Shown here one piece after another: positions 1-12,939 of a stretch of 64,000 nt of DNA. Each line of letters starts with the position of its first letter. Positions within the stretch are counted from its first letter, which is position 1. This DNA comes from Tetrapyrgos nigripes (taxonomy: Eukaryota; Basidiomycota; Agaricomycetes; Agaricales; Campanellaceae): the NCBI GenBank assembly GCA_013368315.1, contig JAACJM010000103.1:1-64000 (forward strand). The letters run 5' to 3'. The notes beneath the pieces were generated by a model that was given only the letters and a program-made list of their open reading frames with translations, ran no database searches and was not told the DNA's origin. A program made the translations under genes and the position numbers.

Positions 1-2523
1 TTTTTTGGACTTGGAAGGTGCCGTTTTCGATAGAGTAGAAGACGTATTTGGCTTGGGTTTGGGTTTGGGGTTGGTATAGAAGATTTGTCTTTGCCCTTGC
101 CTTTAGAAGCAGCGATAGAAGACTTTGCCTTCGTCTGTTTTCTTCGACGGGACAGGAGCACCAGAGTCAGAGCCAGAGTCAGAATCCGACAAATCTGATT
201 CCGATTCCGATTCACCACTACCACTACCACTACCAGAACCATCATCAGACCCGGACCTGGACTCATCCTCATCCTCATCCTCGGACTCTGATTCCGAACT
301 CAGACTCGACGACCATCCTAGCCCTCGACTTGGGAGACTTGGCTTGACGACCGTTTTGAGTTTTGATGCTTTGGCTTTATCTTCAAAAGCACCCGACCCT
401 GTTCCCTTCCCTATACCCTTTGTCTTCGTCGGCTTCGCCTGCAACGTCGTCGTCTTGACTTTGGCCTTCTCAACGGTACCGTCTCAGTTTGTGACAACTT
501 TGTTTTTGATGAAGACGCCTGTGCAGCTGAGGCTGCGCAGCATTCTGGGTTTTGGGTTTTGTTTGGCCTCTCGGAATACCCTTCTCCTTCTCCATCGTCT
601 TCGACTTGGACGCATCTTGTACTCGGGATGTGAATAGAGCTGGAAGACGATGAGGAAGAGGAAGACGCCTGGGTGGGTTCCGGTACCAACACCCCAGATC
701 CAGATTTCGTCGCACTAGTCTGCTTGAAGTCTTTGTCTTTGCCTTCTCCTTCGCCTTCGACTGCGAAATTGTCATTTCCGAATAATTCGTATCACTAGCC
801 GAGTTGAAAGCAGCGGCTACACCAATGGCTGGTGATTCTGAAGACGACGAGGATGAAACAGAGTATGAGTACGAGGGGATGGCTTTGACTTTGGCGTTGT
901 CTGCTTTGAGCTCTGCTTTGGGCTTTTTGACGCTGATGTCTGCTGCTGCTGGTATCGATGTGGAACTGGAGGAAGGCTTGGGTGAAGGCTTGGATTTGGA
1001 ATGGATTTGGACCGGGGCTGCTGAGACTGAGACTTGAGCTGGGATTTGCTTGATGCAGACGACTTGGAGTGTGAACTGTCCCTGTCCCTGGGAACCACGT
1101 CTACGTCCATCCTGTCCTCGGTGTCTTTGTCCTCGTCGTCGCCATCATCATCAATCAGCTCATCAACCTCCCTCTGCCTGCATCTTCATCAGATTCGGAA
1201 TCAGACAAAATAACCCGACCCGCATTTCGATATGGGGACCTAGGTTGGGCTTCGGTCTGATGTTTGTCCTGGAGAGAAGAACAATGGCCTGAAGACGGTG
1301 TTTAGGGGCCTGCTTCCGGGACAGAGACTGGGACTTTTGTGATGATGATGGTTGGGGTTGATGTTTGTCGCTGTCTTTCGCCGACTTTGACGTCGACGTC
1401 GACGGAGTCGAGACGAGTTCGCTGCCTTTTGACACCGAGACAGATTGATGATGATGAATACAGCGCTAAAGCCTTGACCTTACCCTTCCTTCCCATCGTC
1501 CAACTTGACCTTCTTCCCCTCAACCTTCTCCCTCTCCTTCTCGTCCACCTCGACTTTCCTCTTCGCAGGCACAACACTCACAGGATTAAGACACATCGCC
1601 CGAGGTTTGGGGTTTCTTTAACATGTCTTTCTCCTTCTCCTTGCCTTTTTTCTGTCGCATCGCCCTTTTCTTCTTCCTCTTCATCGCTCTTCTCTTTCTC
1701 CTTCGCCTCCTTCACCTTTGCCTTTGAATTGAAAATTACTTTTATCCTTCCTCTTCGGAACCACTTTCTTCTTCTGCGAACTCTTCGCAGCTGGCACAGC
1801 TACGACACCGAGAGTATGATGGCACCGCCTCAACCATCAAAACATCCACATCATCAGCGATATCAGGACCCATGACCACATCTTCATCTTTATCGTAATC
1901 CAATCCCTCATCCCGGTCCCGTGCTGACGAATCCAAAGTCGCTGTCAAAGACAACGAGGCAGAAGAAGCCTTCTCAGCCTTAACCCTGGCTTCTCCTTCG
2001 GATTCTGACAGCGAACATGAGGATGCTGCACCATGCTGTTCTGCCACTGCCACTGGTTCGGGTGTAGTTTTGAGTGAAGATAAAGGCGTAAGAGGATGCT
2101 GATGACGATACGGATACGGATGATGAGGCAGATGATGATGCTGCTTCCATTATAAACTCCGGAGAAATAGACTCCAAAGCCAGGGTTCGAGATCCGAAGG
2201 CGAAACAGACTCCAACACAACACTTCCATATTCGGTGAAGAGGGCGAAGCAGGCATAGACTCTGAAAGAGCTGAGAGAGCTGGTAGAGGAGACAATGTTG
2301 GCAGAGGAGACAACGCCGACACCGATGCCGAGACTGGATAGAGGAGATAAAGGCGACATGGGGGTCATAGGTGTCATGGGCGTCAACTCTGAAATGTGAT
2401 GAGTATGAAGAGAGAGTGAGGAATGTCAGGCAAGGATGGTGAGGATGGAGAGGGTAGAGAAGGTTTGGACGTCGACGTTGACGGGAGCGGTTCTGGTTCC
2501 GGTTCCGGTTTCCGGTTCTGACT
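1..2523 (-). other. Frame-broken low-complexity coding stretch, probable 3' part of the gene starting at 4461
   Basis: Read on the minus strand, this stretch has strong codon-like composition (runs of Ser, Asp, Glu, Lys, Thr, Pro) but the open frame changes every 60-200 bases with no convincing GT-AG intron at the switches. Clear blocks include an acidic Ser/Glu block near 2050-1745, a Lys/Glu block near 1730-1600, a Ser/Lys block near 1435-1280, and a Ser/Asp/Gly block near 440-105. All blocks share the same disordered, nuclear-protein-like composition, so I read them as one coding sequence interrupted by many small indels. It could be a decayed gene or an uncorrected sequence. It runs off the left edge. 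No domain is recognisable and no function is assigned. Confidence 0.45.
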
Positions 2524-4461
2524 CTAGATTGAAGTGAGGACGGCAAGAGTGGGACCTGGACTTGGAATTGATGTCGGTGTTGTTGTTGTTGTTGGTGGTG
2601 TAGGTAAATCCGAAGGCAAAGAAGGCGAAAGTAAAGGTGAAGGCGGTAACGGGGACACCATCCTTATCCTATCCTTGGAAGACTGTTCCATCGAGTGCGA
2701 TGGTTCTGAGGGAGTTGCATTCGCTTCATCACTTGGGGTCTTGTACTCGCCAGAATCTGCCAACACTGAGAAGACGCTGGGAGGAGACGAAGGCGGCTGC
2801 TGCTTCTCATCAGATTGAATAGTCTCAATCTGGACCCCATCCTCCTCAGAGGCCTCGGTCAACGGTGACTCTGCTCTTCATGATCGTAATCCATTGACTT
2901 TGTCCTGTATCAAAGCATTTGGACAGCATCAGTACATTATTCTGATCATCATCAAAAGCGAAAGTGAAAAACCAAGAAACGCACAGTTCTTAGACCCGTC
3001 TGTACTCTCATACGAAGTCAAAGCTTTGCTTTCCAAATCTTCAATACCCTTGAGAGCCCCACCATCTTGCCGGACTAAATTATCTTCAACTCCAAACTCC
3101 CATTCCTGAATCAATATCCATACCCATTCCATGATCATTGTCGGCATCAACTTCCATATACCCATGATGAGACAAAGGTGATGTAGGCGGTGAAGAAGGC
3201 GGTAAGGATGATGCTGATGAATAAGAATACGCAGTCGTAGTGGAACATCTTCGACCAGTGTTTGCGTTTGGGACGGTTGGTGATGTTATTGCTCCTGCGC
3301 CCGCAAACGATGAAGTTGAAACTGCCCGCCTTTAAGTTTAACCAAAAAAAGGTACAAAGACAAACAGAAGCGATGAAATGAGCGAAAAAAGCAGCATGTA
3401 TGCGTAGCAAAAAACGGACTGACCTGGGCAACTGCTGCAAATCCAGATCTGGCGCTCTTAACGCTTCTTCTGCGAGTGTAGACAGCGTAAGCAAAGCAGA
3501 ATCAGAGACAGACTCGACGAGTGTGCGTTGAGCCGCTGTCGGCCGATTCCAGTGCGTAGCGGGTGGATCGTCCTTCCAAAGACCGCGCTCTGACGAGGTA
3601 TGCGAAAAAGTGTCTGCGAGGTAGTTGAAGTCCAGAGTGGAGGATTCGTGGTCAGAGTCTGACTCTAGTCCCAAATCGGCGTCGACGTCTTCGTCTACAA
3701 CTGCGTCCACCTCTTCGTCTTTGTTGGGGTTGTGGTCATTCCTTGTCTCCGACTTCATTTCGACCTTTTTCTGTTCCCGTCCTCGTTCTCTTTTCCGTTC
3801 CAGCTCCCGTTCCTGTTCAGAACTCGCCGTCCGAAAAGACTGGAGGATATTCAGTAGAAACCGAAAATGAGGATATAGAGGGGAACGGCGACGGCGAAAT
3901 AGGCGGAGGAGATCGCGACGGAGATGCAGATGAAAGAGAGGAGTGAGATTGGGGATAAGAGTAGTTGCGTGTACGAGTGCGGGTAGGTATGTGTGCACGC
4001 CGAGGTGTACGGGCTTGGATACGGGTCTGGGTATGATTTTGGATATGGGTGTGGAATTGTGTATGCGCATGGGTTGGGATACGGAACCCCATACCAGACC
4101 TTTCATGGGCATTCCCTTTCAAAGTCGCACGATCTCCGAAGAGTTCGCGTATAGAGGGCAAACGAGGCCGCGAGTCCAACGCGTCTTCCCTCTCCTTCCC
4201 TTTCCAACTGTCCTGCATTCCCGCTTGATGCCTCTCGTAATAATGGGTCGAATAATGGTCGCATCCATCATAATCCTCACGAATGGCTATGAAACGATCC
4301 TGTAAAGGCGGGCTGCTCTGTATTCGAGGTAAGCGTTGGTGATAGCGATCTGAGGACGCCAAAGAGCGCGGAGACGGAAGAATGGGCGATGAAGAAGAGG
4401 GTGGCGGGGAGGAAAACAGCAGCGATGAAGGCGGGGAGTAGCCGCTGGGGGGAGGGAACAT
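2524..4461 (-). CDS. Hypothetical disordered Ser/Pro/Arg-rich protein, frame-disrupted
   Basis: I do not recognise this gene. The likely start is the ATG at 4461, giving a Pro/Ser-rich N terminus followed by a short ordered-looking patch (LPSIRELFGD) and a His/Thr/Arg-rich stretch. The frame ends in a stop near 3817, but the next frame continues with a charged EQERELERKRERG block and an acidic patch with no good intron between them; one extra base near 3825-3850 would explain this. A donor after 3424 (GTCAGT) and an acceptor before 3329 join a Ser/Thr/Pro-rich exon. A second one-base shift lies near 3085, and a donor (GTGCGT) follows 2985. A further Ser/Pro/Thr-rich block spans about 2860-2524. 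It lies divergently from the XlnR-like gene, sharing about 650 bp of upstream DNA. A disordered nuclear or regulatory protein is a guess from composition only. Confidence 0.4.
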
Positions 4462-5109
4462 GGGAGTTGCTGATAACGGGAAAAGTGATCACGTGTATTT
4501 GTTGACTGGTAAACCGTAATACGCGTTTCACGCGGAGATTTAAATTGCACGCGCAGCAGGACGCGTTCCTCCAACCCAATCCTCGTGATTTGTAGTGTGT
4601 CAAGAGTACTTCGATGCGGTTGCAGCCAGCTAGCAAAGGGCTTGACGCTGGAGAACATGAGTTTCCAGAGATATTACTGATACGGAGCCCTGGACTCGAT
4701 CGATGTCCTTTGGAAGCGCAAATTTTGAAATGCATAATAGGACGCTGGCCAAGCTAAAGTCCTACGGTCGCGAGCGGATACATTATAATTATGCGAGATG
4801 CTATCACCGTGAAACGACCACAGGTTAAACTCTAATATACATACATCGTTTCCCAAAGAATCCTTGTTACCTTTCCTGTACACCCCTGAACACTTATAAA
4901 AAGAACTGTATAGTACAGTGACCTACAGTGACCTTCTTTGAAGTACTTTTGACAGTTTAGCCGATACGTGACCCCCGAGTGCGGAATGGAAGCGGAGGTT
5001 GCAGAACCCCCAAAAAGACAATTTCAAATAGCAGCGTTCCCTGACAGAGATGACATTGCTCGACCTCTGTCCCTCTGACGCTCTTCGATGCGTCATATTC
5101 TGACGAGCA
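4462..5109. promoter_or_regulatory. Divergent intergenic region
   Basis: About 650 bp between the start of the minus-strand disordered-protein gene and the start of the plus-strand Zn2Cys6 gene. It should hold both promoters. I see no clear TATA box, operator repeat or RNA gene. Confidence 0.4.
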
Positions 5110-8100
5110 ATGTCTAGCTTAAGCCCCGGTTCACATCCCCATTCTCCAGCGCAAAGCACAGCTCAGGATGGCGCGGGCAGTAGTGGTCAACCACCACTAC
5201 GCACCAAGAGGAGATATGCAGCATCTTGCGAGTTGTGTCGGAGGAGGAAGAAAAAGTGTCCAGGAAGAGATACAGATGGGAATAGTTTGTGTACGCATTG
5301 TGCAGAGGTACGAATCCAGCGTCCTCTCTTTTTGTGACTCTCACCATTAATCTTGTCCGTTTTCAGGTCGGAGTAGAATGCGTCTTTCCACCGTAAGTCT
5401 TCTTATTCATTGTGTAGCATATACTCATCGAAACCAAGAAATGGTCAAACAACCCGAGCACGAAAGGTCATGGCAGCCGCTGCCGTGTCTGAAGCTGAGA
5501 AGCTCAAAGTGTGCGTCATATCTCTACTTTTTTTTGTCTAATTAACTTTTTAACCCAACCACTTCCATTCCAATCATCATCTCCAGCTACATCCGCCAAA
5601 TAGCCTCCTCAAACAACACAGACCGCGACCGTCTCTTACGACAATGGCTAGCGGGTAACTCTGATCATGACGTAGAACACGAATATAACGAGGATCTACC
5701 AGAGTCACCTGAGGAGGATTTTAAACCCCGAATCCTCACAACCGAGACGAACTCGAACTTGACTTGGACTTCGTTGGAACGACCTGCCAAGAGAAGGAAA
5801 ACGAGTGCGAGCATCAGTCAGAGTAGTTGGAGGACTAGCTCTCCGCCTTCACCACTGTCACTATCAGCTGGTCCATACCAAACCCCAGGTCCAAGAATCC
5901 CTGACGCTTTCTATGACGACGATAACCATGACAAGGAAGAACAGGTGGGTAGTCTCTGTCTCGTGTTATCATGCAAGCACTAACTGAAACCTCCACCCTA
6001 CAACTCAACAGGACGACCCTTCACCCTCCTCGTCATGGAGACCAGAATCCGCTTTACGTCTCTCCCTCAATCCTAATCCCAATCCGGTCCCGGTCCCCAT
6101 CAACTTTAAGACGATTTTAAGCCCAAGAGTAGAAGCAGAAGCAGTTGACAAAGACCACGACGTCGACTTGAACCTTAACAAGAACGGCGGCAACCACGAT
6201 GCGCATCCTCAGAATCATTCCCTTTCCCGTTCACGTTCACGTTCTAATCTAGCTCATGCACACACTCATACACAGACTGACCACAACCACAACTATCCGC
6301 ATACTCATACTCATACACATACACATACACATACACATCCGCATACGCATGGTCAGAACCAGAGCCATACGCGCCCCCATGCCCATACGCTTTCACCAAG
6401 TACAGTATCAGTGTCACCGCAAAGTGCTAACGCCAACGCCAACGCCAGCACAATCACAATCACAACCACAAGCTCGAGTACAAGCTCAAGCGTGAATGCT
6501 ATCGCAAATGCAACCGGAAACGCTGGCGCACTCAGCGCACTAGACACTCCTCATATCCTTATTCCTTCACAGGTGGATCGGTATATCAATGGCATTGGCG
6601 TAAAGTTGAGTGTGAATGATAGTACGTAGTAACGTCTCCTACCGTTTTACGAGAGGGCTAACTTGTGTTTGAATTTTTTTCAAAAAATTTTTGTAGTCTC
6701 TCCGGAAGACAGGGACCTTCTTTTCAAGAATTATTTCTGGTAAACTATCATTATTATCCCTCTTTCTGTCATTGACATCGTTTCTCTACGCATATAGCTG
6801 GCAAAATCCCCGGAACTGCGTAGTCGACCGAGCCCTGTTTGAACGTATGTCGTTCTTTCTGGTCTAAACAGGCGATCTGACATGACATGGCTTGAATTAC
6901 TTTGTCATTTCAACCTTTTTCCCATCTTTTGTCCCCTCCCAAACCCATTCCAACAGACGCAATCCAAACAAATGATTCGACATACTTCACGCCCTTTCTC
7001 TTCTACTCGATCTGCGCACATACGTGTCGACATGTTCCACAGTTGCGTGAACGGGTGACGGACTATGCTGTATGTTTGTCTGTCTTCATGTCTTCAGCTT
7101 TCCCTTTCATATTGTTATTACTTTCAAGCAATCTTAATCCTCTTCTTACCGTCATCTTACCATTTCTTAACGTATCCATCCTTTTATTTTATTTTCTGTT
7201 CTACAGGCAAGAGCATTCACACTCCTCACTCCCGAACTGAGCAGACCGAGTAGTATACCAACTATACAGGGTGAGTCTGCAAATCTGTTAAATTCTCTAA
7301 AAAAGACAAATTGAAATTAGACGCATCGTTCTCATCATTACCCTTCCTTTCCTCTATATGTCATAATCTCATCCTTATGGTCTAGGCCTCATCCTCCTCT
7401 CATCTCACCTCGCAGCTCGTGGGTTATACGGTCAATCGTGGAATTTGGCTGGGACTGCTGTCGCTATGATCACTGGTATGTCTATGTCGATCAATGTCTA
7501 TGACCACGTCTATTCCATCCCATCCAGTCATCCAGTCTTTTTACGACTTGCTGCTTTTCTTTCTCTCTCTTCTCTTTTCCTTTCCTTTCTTGTTCTCGTT
7601 TTCTTCCTCTTTCCTGACATTTACATCTCATTTCACCTCCAACCAAACATGCAGATATGGGCTGTCATCTCGAAAAAGGAAAAGACCCTCCTCCACCTTC
7701 AGCCCCGACGCATGACCGGACACGGAGACAGACGAAGACGTCGAAACAGGACCAGGACCAAAGCCTGCACCATCAAATGCGTATCAGGGTGTTTTGGGCT
7801 GTGTTTATCTGGGATAAGTAAGTCAGTCCAATTTTGTCTTTTGCCGCCGGGTCTGACTGTCGATGGTCGACCTTACAATACTTTGCAGGACAATATCCCT
7901 CGCTCTCGACAGACCTGCTCATCTCAGTTATGGGCACCGTTTTCCCCCATATCCACGTAAGTGATCGTGGTCGTAATCAAGTTGTTGGTTTGTTTTCTGA
8001 CTTCTTTTCTTCTCTCTTTCTCTCTCTCTCTTTTTTCTTTGCTGTCGTAATAGAAATAGAACCAACAAACTTTGATGAGGAAAATCCATCCTTATTACCT

Positions 8101-10648
8101 GCTCTATGGGTTCCTTTCCTTTCAATAGACTCTCCACCAGCACTCTTTTCGTATCAGCCTCAACCAAGTTATGAGGATCAATATTTTTACGAGTGAGTGC
8201 TATATAGCCCTTTAAATATCTAATATCTAATATCTAATATCTCATTCCCTCTACCCACAACTCCAGAACATGCAGAGCCTACCGATACCTCGACGAAATC
8301 CACTATCATCTCTACCAACGACAATCACACCGCTCCGGGTTCAAGTCGATGGGTCCAACGGAGATAAACGAGTTTGTAAGCGGGATGAGGACGAGGTTGT
8401 TAAAGTGGCAGGAGGAGGCTTGTAGAGAGGTTGTTTTGGATTTGAAGAGTTTTGAGCTGGATGCCAGTCAGAGTCAGGGTTTGGGGAAAACTGAGAGTCA
8501 TGGTCATGGTCAGAGTGCGAGTCCAATGGCACATCCGCCGCCGCCGCATATTATACAGCTGAAGTGAGTGTTCTTTGTATTTACCCTTTGGCTGTTTCGT
8601 CCACGTCTCTCTCTTCATTTGCTTCTACTTCCTTGAAGTGAAGTTCTCCAGCGTGTACTGATTACTAACGCTCAGTTCTTCATACCTACAGTCTCGCCAT
8701 TCGTGTAATATGGATCTTACTATACCGGCCGTTCTACTACTCATTGACGAGAAATGCTAATACCACAGCAAAAGCCAATGCCAAAACCGACTCTTGTACC
8801 TCTTTCAGTCGCAGTCCGACTATCGAGTCCACTCCGAGTCCAGGACCTTCTTCTCCTGTTCTCTCGAGCTTCTCTAAACACTCAACCATCCCACCCCGGC
8901 CTTCCTCGCCCAAATCAACACCCTCTTCATCCCATACAACACATTACGCAACACCAGATGCCATAACCACCTGCGAACGAGCTGCAGCCGAAATTAACAC
9001 CCTCTTTGTGATGTACGATCGGCTATACCCACTTTCACGAGCAAGCTACATCATCATCTTTGCTGCGTTTTTAGCGGCGACTATTGATTTGGCGTTGGCG
9101 GATAAGCAGAGGAGGGCGCTTGCTGCAGGTGCTGTATCAAACGCAAGTGTAAAAGGCACTGTTGTCAAAGTGGGTTCAGGGAAAAACGTCCCTGATGATA
9201 ATGGTGAACGGAAACGTCAACGTCAACTAGAAGTAGAGCTAGGTACAACATTGGGACGATTAGCATTGGCTAATAGGGTGCTATCTGGTTGTGCTTCGGT
9301 GGTACCTGGGATGCACTCTAGTGTGTCCAAGTTGCAGAAACATGTGAGCGCGATGTTGGATGGGTCAAAAGTTTGGGCAGGGGCAGACTCAGGGTTGGGA
9401 GAGGAGATTTCCAGTGGTGGTGATACCGGTAGCAGGAGTGGAACTACTACTGCAACTACGATTTCTCGTGCTCATGCAACTGCAGCACCTGTCGTAGCGA
9501 AGGTATTTGATCAAAACGAGAAGGCAAAGAACAGAAGGATATGGGAGGAACAAGACGAGCATGCTCGTGATGATTGGCGACGACGGCAACAAGAGCCATA
9601 TCTACAGCAGCACCAGCAATCCCATCTTTCTGCCGCTGACACTGTTCATAATTCTCAAAGCCGAGACTATCCGCTTTACCCCTCGTCTAGCAGCTCTTTT
9701 GCCAGTTCGTCGGCGGGATATGAACCCATTGCACCAATTCATGACCACCAGCACCAACAACAGCAACATGTTTCACGACATCATGCACCTGCTCACTCGC
9801 ATTTTCCCTCACCGTCGTCGGTTTCCAATCAAGGATATAATCCATCTACCACTTCTCCGGCTTCGACGACGTCAGACCAGTCTAGATCTTCGCCTTCAAA
9901 TCGACGTCCTCCTCTTCAGCCCCCGTTGACGCATGCCCTGACACGTACGGGTCCGACTCCTGAAGTTCTACCACCATTACAACCGTCACAAGCACTAGCT
10001 GGAAGGTCTTATCATGCACACGTTAACGCATCAGCACCCGTATCCCCAGACTCTTCTGTCTGTGAACGATATGAGTATGATTACGAGCGACATCCTTCTA
10101 TTGATGCCTCACGAGTTGTATCGTCTACTCCAGCTCCTGCTTATGCAGAGTCGGCGGATCCGCAGCTTTCTTACGCAAGTTCCATACACCAATACCCTCA
10201 GCATCCTCAACATATGCGATTTCCTCATTCCCGTTCCCAGCCTTCTATCTCCAACTATTCTTCACATCTACCTCCAGTTTTACACGGACAACCTCCACCA
10301 TACGAACACAGCCACGACCATGCAATGGAATCCTGCATTGCCTACAGCAACGACGACAACAATAGCAACGAGAATCATATGCATGGTCAACTCGTCCAGG
10401 AGTACAGACAGACTCAGCTTCAAGTCCCGGAACAGCAAGGGTATGAGTATTACTGGCAGTATGGTACTATGGCGAATAACAATGGGTTTGGGTTTGGGAC
10501 GGGTGTAGAGAATTGGAATGCCTGGTTTTGGCCTGGAGATGGATACTTTGGGACTGGTGCTGGTGCTGGTGCTGAGGTTGGAATGGGAACCGAGGCTTGG
10601 TTCGCGCCTCCTCTTGATCATCAGATGTATCATAGGACTATTGTTTAG
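5110..10648 (+). CDS. Zn2Cys6 transcription factor, XlnR-like (fungal_trans domain)
   Basis: Fifteen exons, all in phase, give about 1,414 residues: 5110-5307, 5367-5392, 5439-5510, 5587-5944, 6012-6621, 6697-6739, 6798-6844, 6957-7069, 7207-7270, 7386-7475, 7655-7817, 7889-7956, 8054-8192, 8267-8563, 8692-10648. The N terminus carries a zinc binuclear cluster with Cys at 40, 43, 50, 61, 64 and 71 after a basic patch, split by intron 1. Exon 5 encodes a His-Thr repeat tract. Exons 6-15 carry the fungal-specific regulator domain (for example FYSICAHTCRHVPQLRERV, GLYGQSWNLAGTAVAMI, RIRVFWAVFIWDK, ALDRPAHLSYGHRFP). The long last exon is a Gln/His/Ser/Pro-rich disordered tail. The family binds DNA in the nucleus and controls catabolic genes; members near XlnR control xylanases and cellulases, but the target here cannot be read from sequence. 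It is convergent with the carboxylesterase. Confidence 0.88.
6292..6350. repeat. CATACA-type microsatellite encoding His-Thr repeats
   Basis: A run of CAY-ACN codons inside exon 5 of the XlnR-like gene encodes alternating His and Thr, flanked by further His-rich sequence. It remains in frame with the gene. Confidence 0.85.
8215..8243. repeat. Short tandem repeat in an intron
   Basis: About three copies of the 7-base unit TAATATC lie inside the intron between 8193 and 8266 of the XlnR-like gene. Confidence 0.75.
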
Positions 10649-10819
10649 CTACAATTGTTTTCGGTTTTTGGGTACGCTTGTTCTCTCTTTTTGCCATTTC
10701 CTTTTCCGACGTTTTCGACCGCACAGTCAACGTTCTGTACAATCAACCGTGTCTGTAATTGTAGGTGTCAGTTAAAAGTATACCTTATATCACCGAATTG
10801 TACACTCGTCCTAATTTCA

Positions 10820-12706
10820 CTATTTTTCAACCTTACTCATCTCCTCGCCAACCTCAATCAAATACCTCCACTTCTCATCCTTGACGACTTCAATCTCCCC
10901 ACTCGGGCCCAACATCTTCACCTCATCCCAATCCTTCGTACCCCATTCAACCTCTTGTAAATCTCCCCAAATATATTTTCTAAAATCATCAATCCACGCC
11001 CTCATCGTTTTCTCTTCTTCCGGAGTCAGTCCGTGGAATATAGAGAAATTCCAGATGGGTTTGTCGGAAGCATGTGAGACGCCGAACGTGGAGGGTGCAC
11101 GTTTGTTGATGCAGGAGAGACGGAAATTGATAAGATAGCGGTGGACGTGGGAGAGGGGGACGCCTGCGGAGGTGAGTTGACGGATGAGCAGGCGGGTTGG
11201 GGCGCGGACTTGGCCGTCTGAGACTGCAGAAAGCGAAAAAAGAGAGGATGAGTACTATGCAAAATTGAAAATAGAAGAATAGTGCGGTCTACTCACTTAT
11301 ATCTCCATAAACCTTCTTCCAACTATCAATATCAGGATCCGGGTCTGGATGCGCACTTTGAGCATGGAGATTACGGTTATAGTAGGCGTCGATGACAACT
11401 TTTGTTACTGCGGGCGAATAATAGTTGCCTACTTGTTTGTAGAGCGATTCAAGGTCATCTGGGGGGTTTATCTGGCGGTAGAGGGTTTCCTGTAAGCAGA
11501 ATAGAGAATTTAGTGATAATCAGTCAACATCGTGCTTAGGGACCAACTTCATCTCTCGTCTCGCCAATCAACAACTTCATCCCTCTCTTTTTGAACTCTT
11601 GGGCAAAGTCTCCTCGATGAAACCTCTTGAACAGATCGTGAGGGAAGAAAACTCCGTCTCTCACAGGTCGGAATGTGTGTGATTCCAGAGTCATGATTTT
11701 GTCTACAAGCTCTAAAGCGGGTATTGCTCGAAGTGCAGCCAGTTTTTTTGGACCAGAAAGGGAAAGAGGTATCGAACATGCGGTGAGAAGTTCTTCAAAC
11801 TGAGGCTGGACTTCTGAGATGGTTTTTGGGTCAGCGGGAATAGCATTAGAGAACCTGTATCCCAAAGAGCGGTCAGCATAAGCAGAGATAACCACAGCCA
11901 GATAGAAGAGTCACTAACATGACAAGTCGTTTGTATTTACACTCCTCCTCCTTCTTCATTAACAAATCATGGGCTGCTATAGCATGCGTACGATAAGCAC
12001 CCGCACTCCTTCCCGACAAAATTATCTCATCCTTGTTCCCTCCAAAATGATGCACATTCCTATACACCCATTGCAAGGCCTCATATTGGTCCCACAAGCC
12101 ATAATTCCCGACAGCAATTTCCCCTGTGCCTCCAGCCCCTTCCTTCACTACAGCAGCTTCTTCCTCCAGCTCATGCGAAGCCATAAACCCAAAGACAGAT
12201 AACCGATATGCGGGTGCGATGAAAACGCATTGGAGGTTGCCACCTGATTTTGAAATCAACTCGGTTGGGTCCATGTCTGGATCTATGGAAGCGTCGCCCA
12301 CTTGTAGCCAACCACCGTGGAGCCAGAGCATAACAGGCCAACCGCGTTCGGGAGGGGTACCGGAAGGTGTCCAGATGTTAAGTGTTAGAGAGTCTTCTGA
12401 ATACTTGTTAGCGTCATGACTCTGTAGGGTGGTATACTGAGGCTGAGGGAACATGGGTCCAAATTCGGTGCAATCGCGAGGCCCACCGTCATTTGGAGAG
12501 TACGAGTAGTGGGGAGGTAGAGGTCGCGGTCTTCTCCATCGATAAACGCCAATCGCTGGAAGCATATACGGAACATTTAGGAATCGTTTAACAAGAGGCT
12601 CGCCTGTTTCTGGTCGAGAGAGAAGGAGACCTTTGAGGCTGCCCAGTTGCCCGAGGTCGGCGACTGTGCAAGTCTCCCGTTTGTAGGGGGCCAGGACGTT
12701 GCCCAT
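10820..12706 (-). CDS. Type B carboxylesterase (COesterase alpha/beta hydrolase)
   Basis: Four exons in phase (12706-11919, 11854-11548, 11489-11297, 11223-10820) give about 563 residues, typical for the family. It should hydrolyse carboxylic esters; the substrate is unknown. Visible family marks are the conserved SEDSLTLNIWTP segment, the oxyanion-hole motif LHGGWLQVG, the nucleophile elbow SGRSAGAY (Gly-x-Ser-x-Gly with Arg in front of Ser), an acidic residue near GETRDE, and a late His in VSHASDKP as the likely catalytic base. The N terminus (MGNVLAPYKRET) has no hydrophobic signal sequence, so it is probably cytosolic rather than a secreted lipase. It ends 171 bp from the end of the convergent XlnR-like gene; its start lies about 230 bp from ORF1 of the LINE remnant. 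Confidence 0.88.
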
Positions 12707-12939
12707 GATGGGAACGTGCGAAGCTCGCTTAATGAGCTCTCATAGGCTCTCATCTGAGTCTGAAAGTGAGCATGGCAGGAACAAAGCTGATGGTGGTATT
12801 TGGGGAACCTGTGACGACTCAAACGTACCCCGAGGTCAACAGGATCCTTCAAGCCAGGGAATGGATCAGATGACCATGACCCCAACGCTGACTCTTTTCA
12901 GCTGGTGTCTGGTTCAGCTCGCGCTATTCTGTCCTTCCT

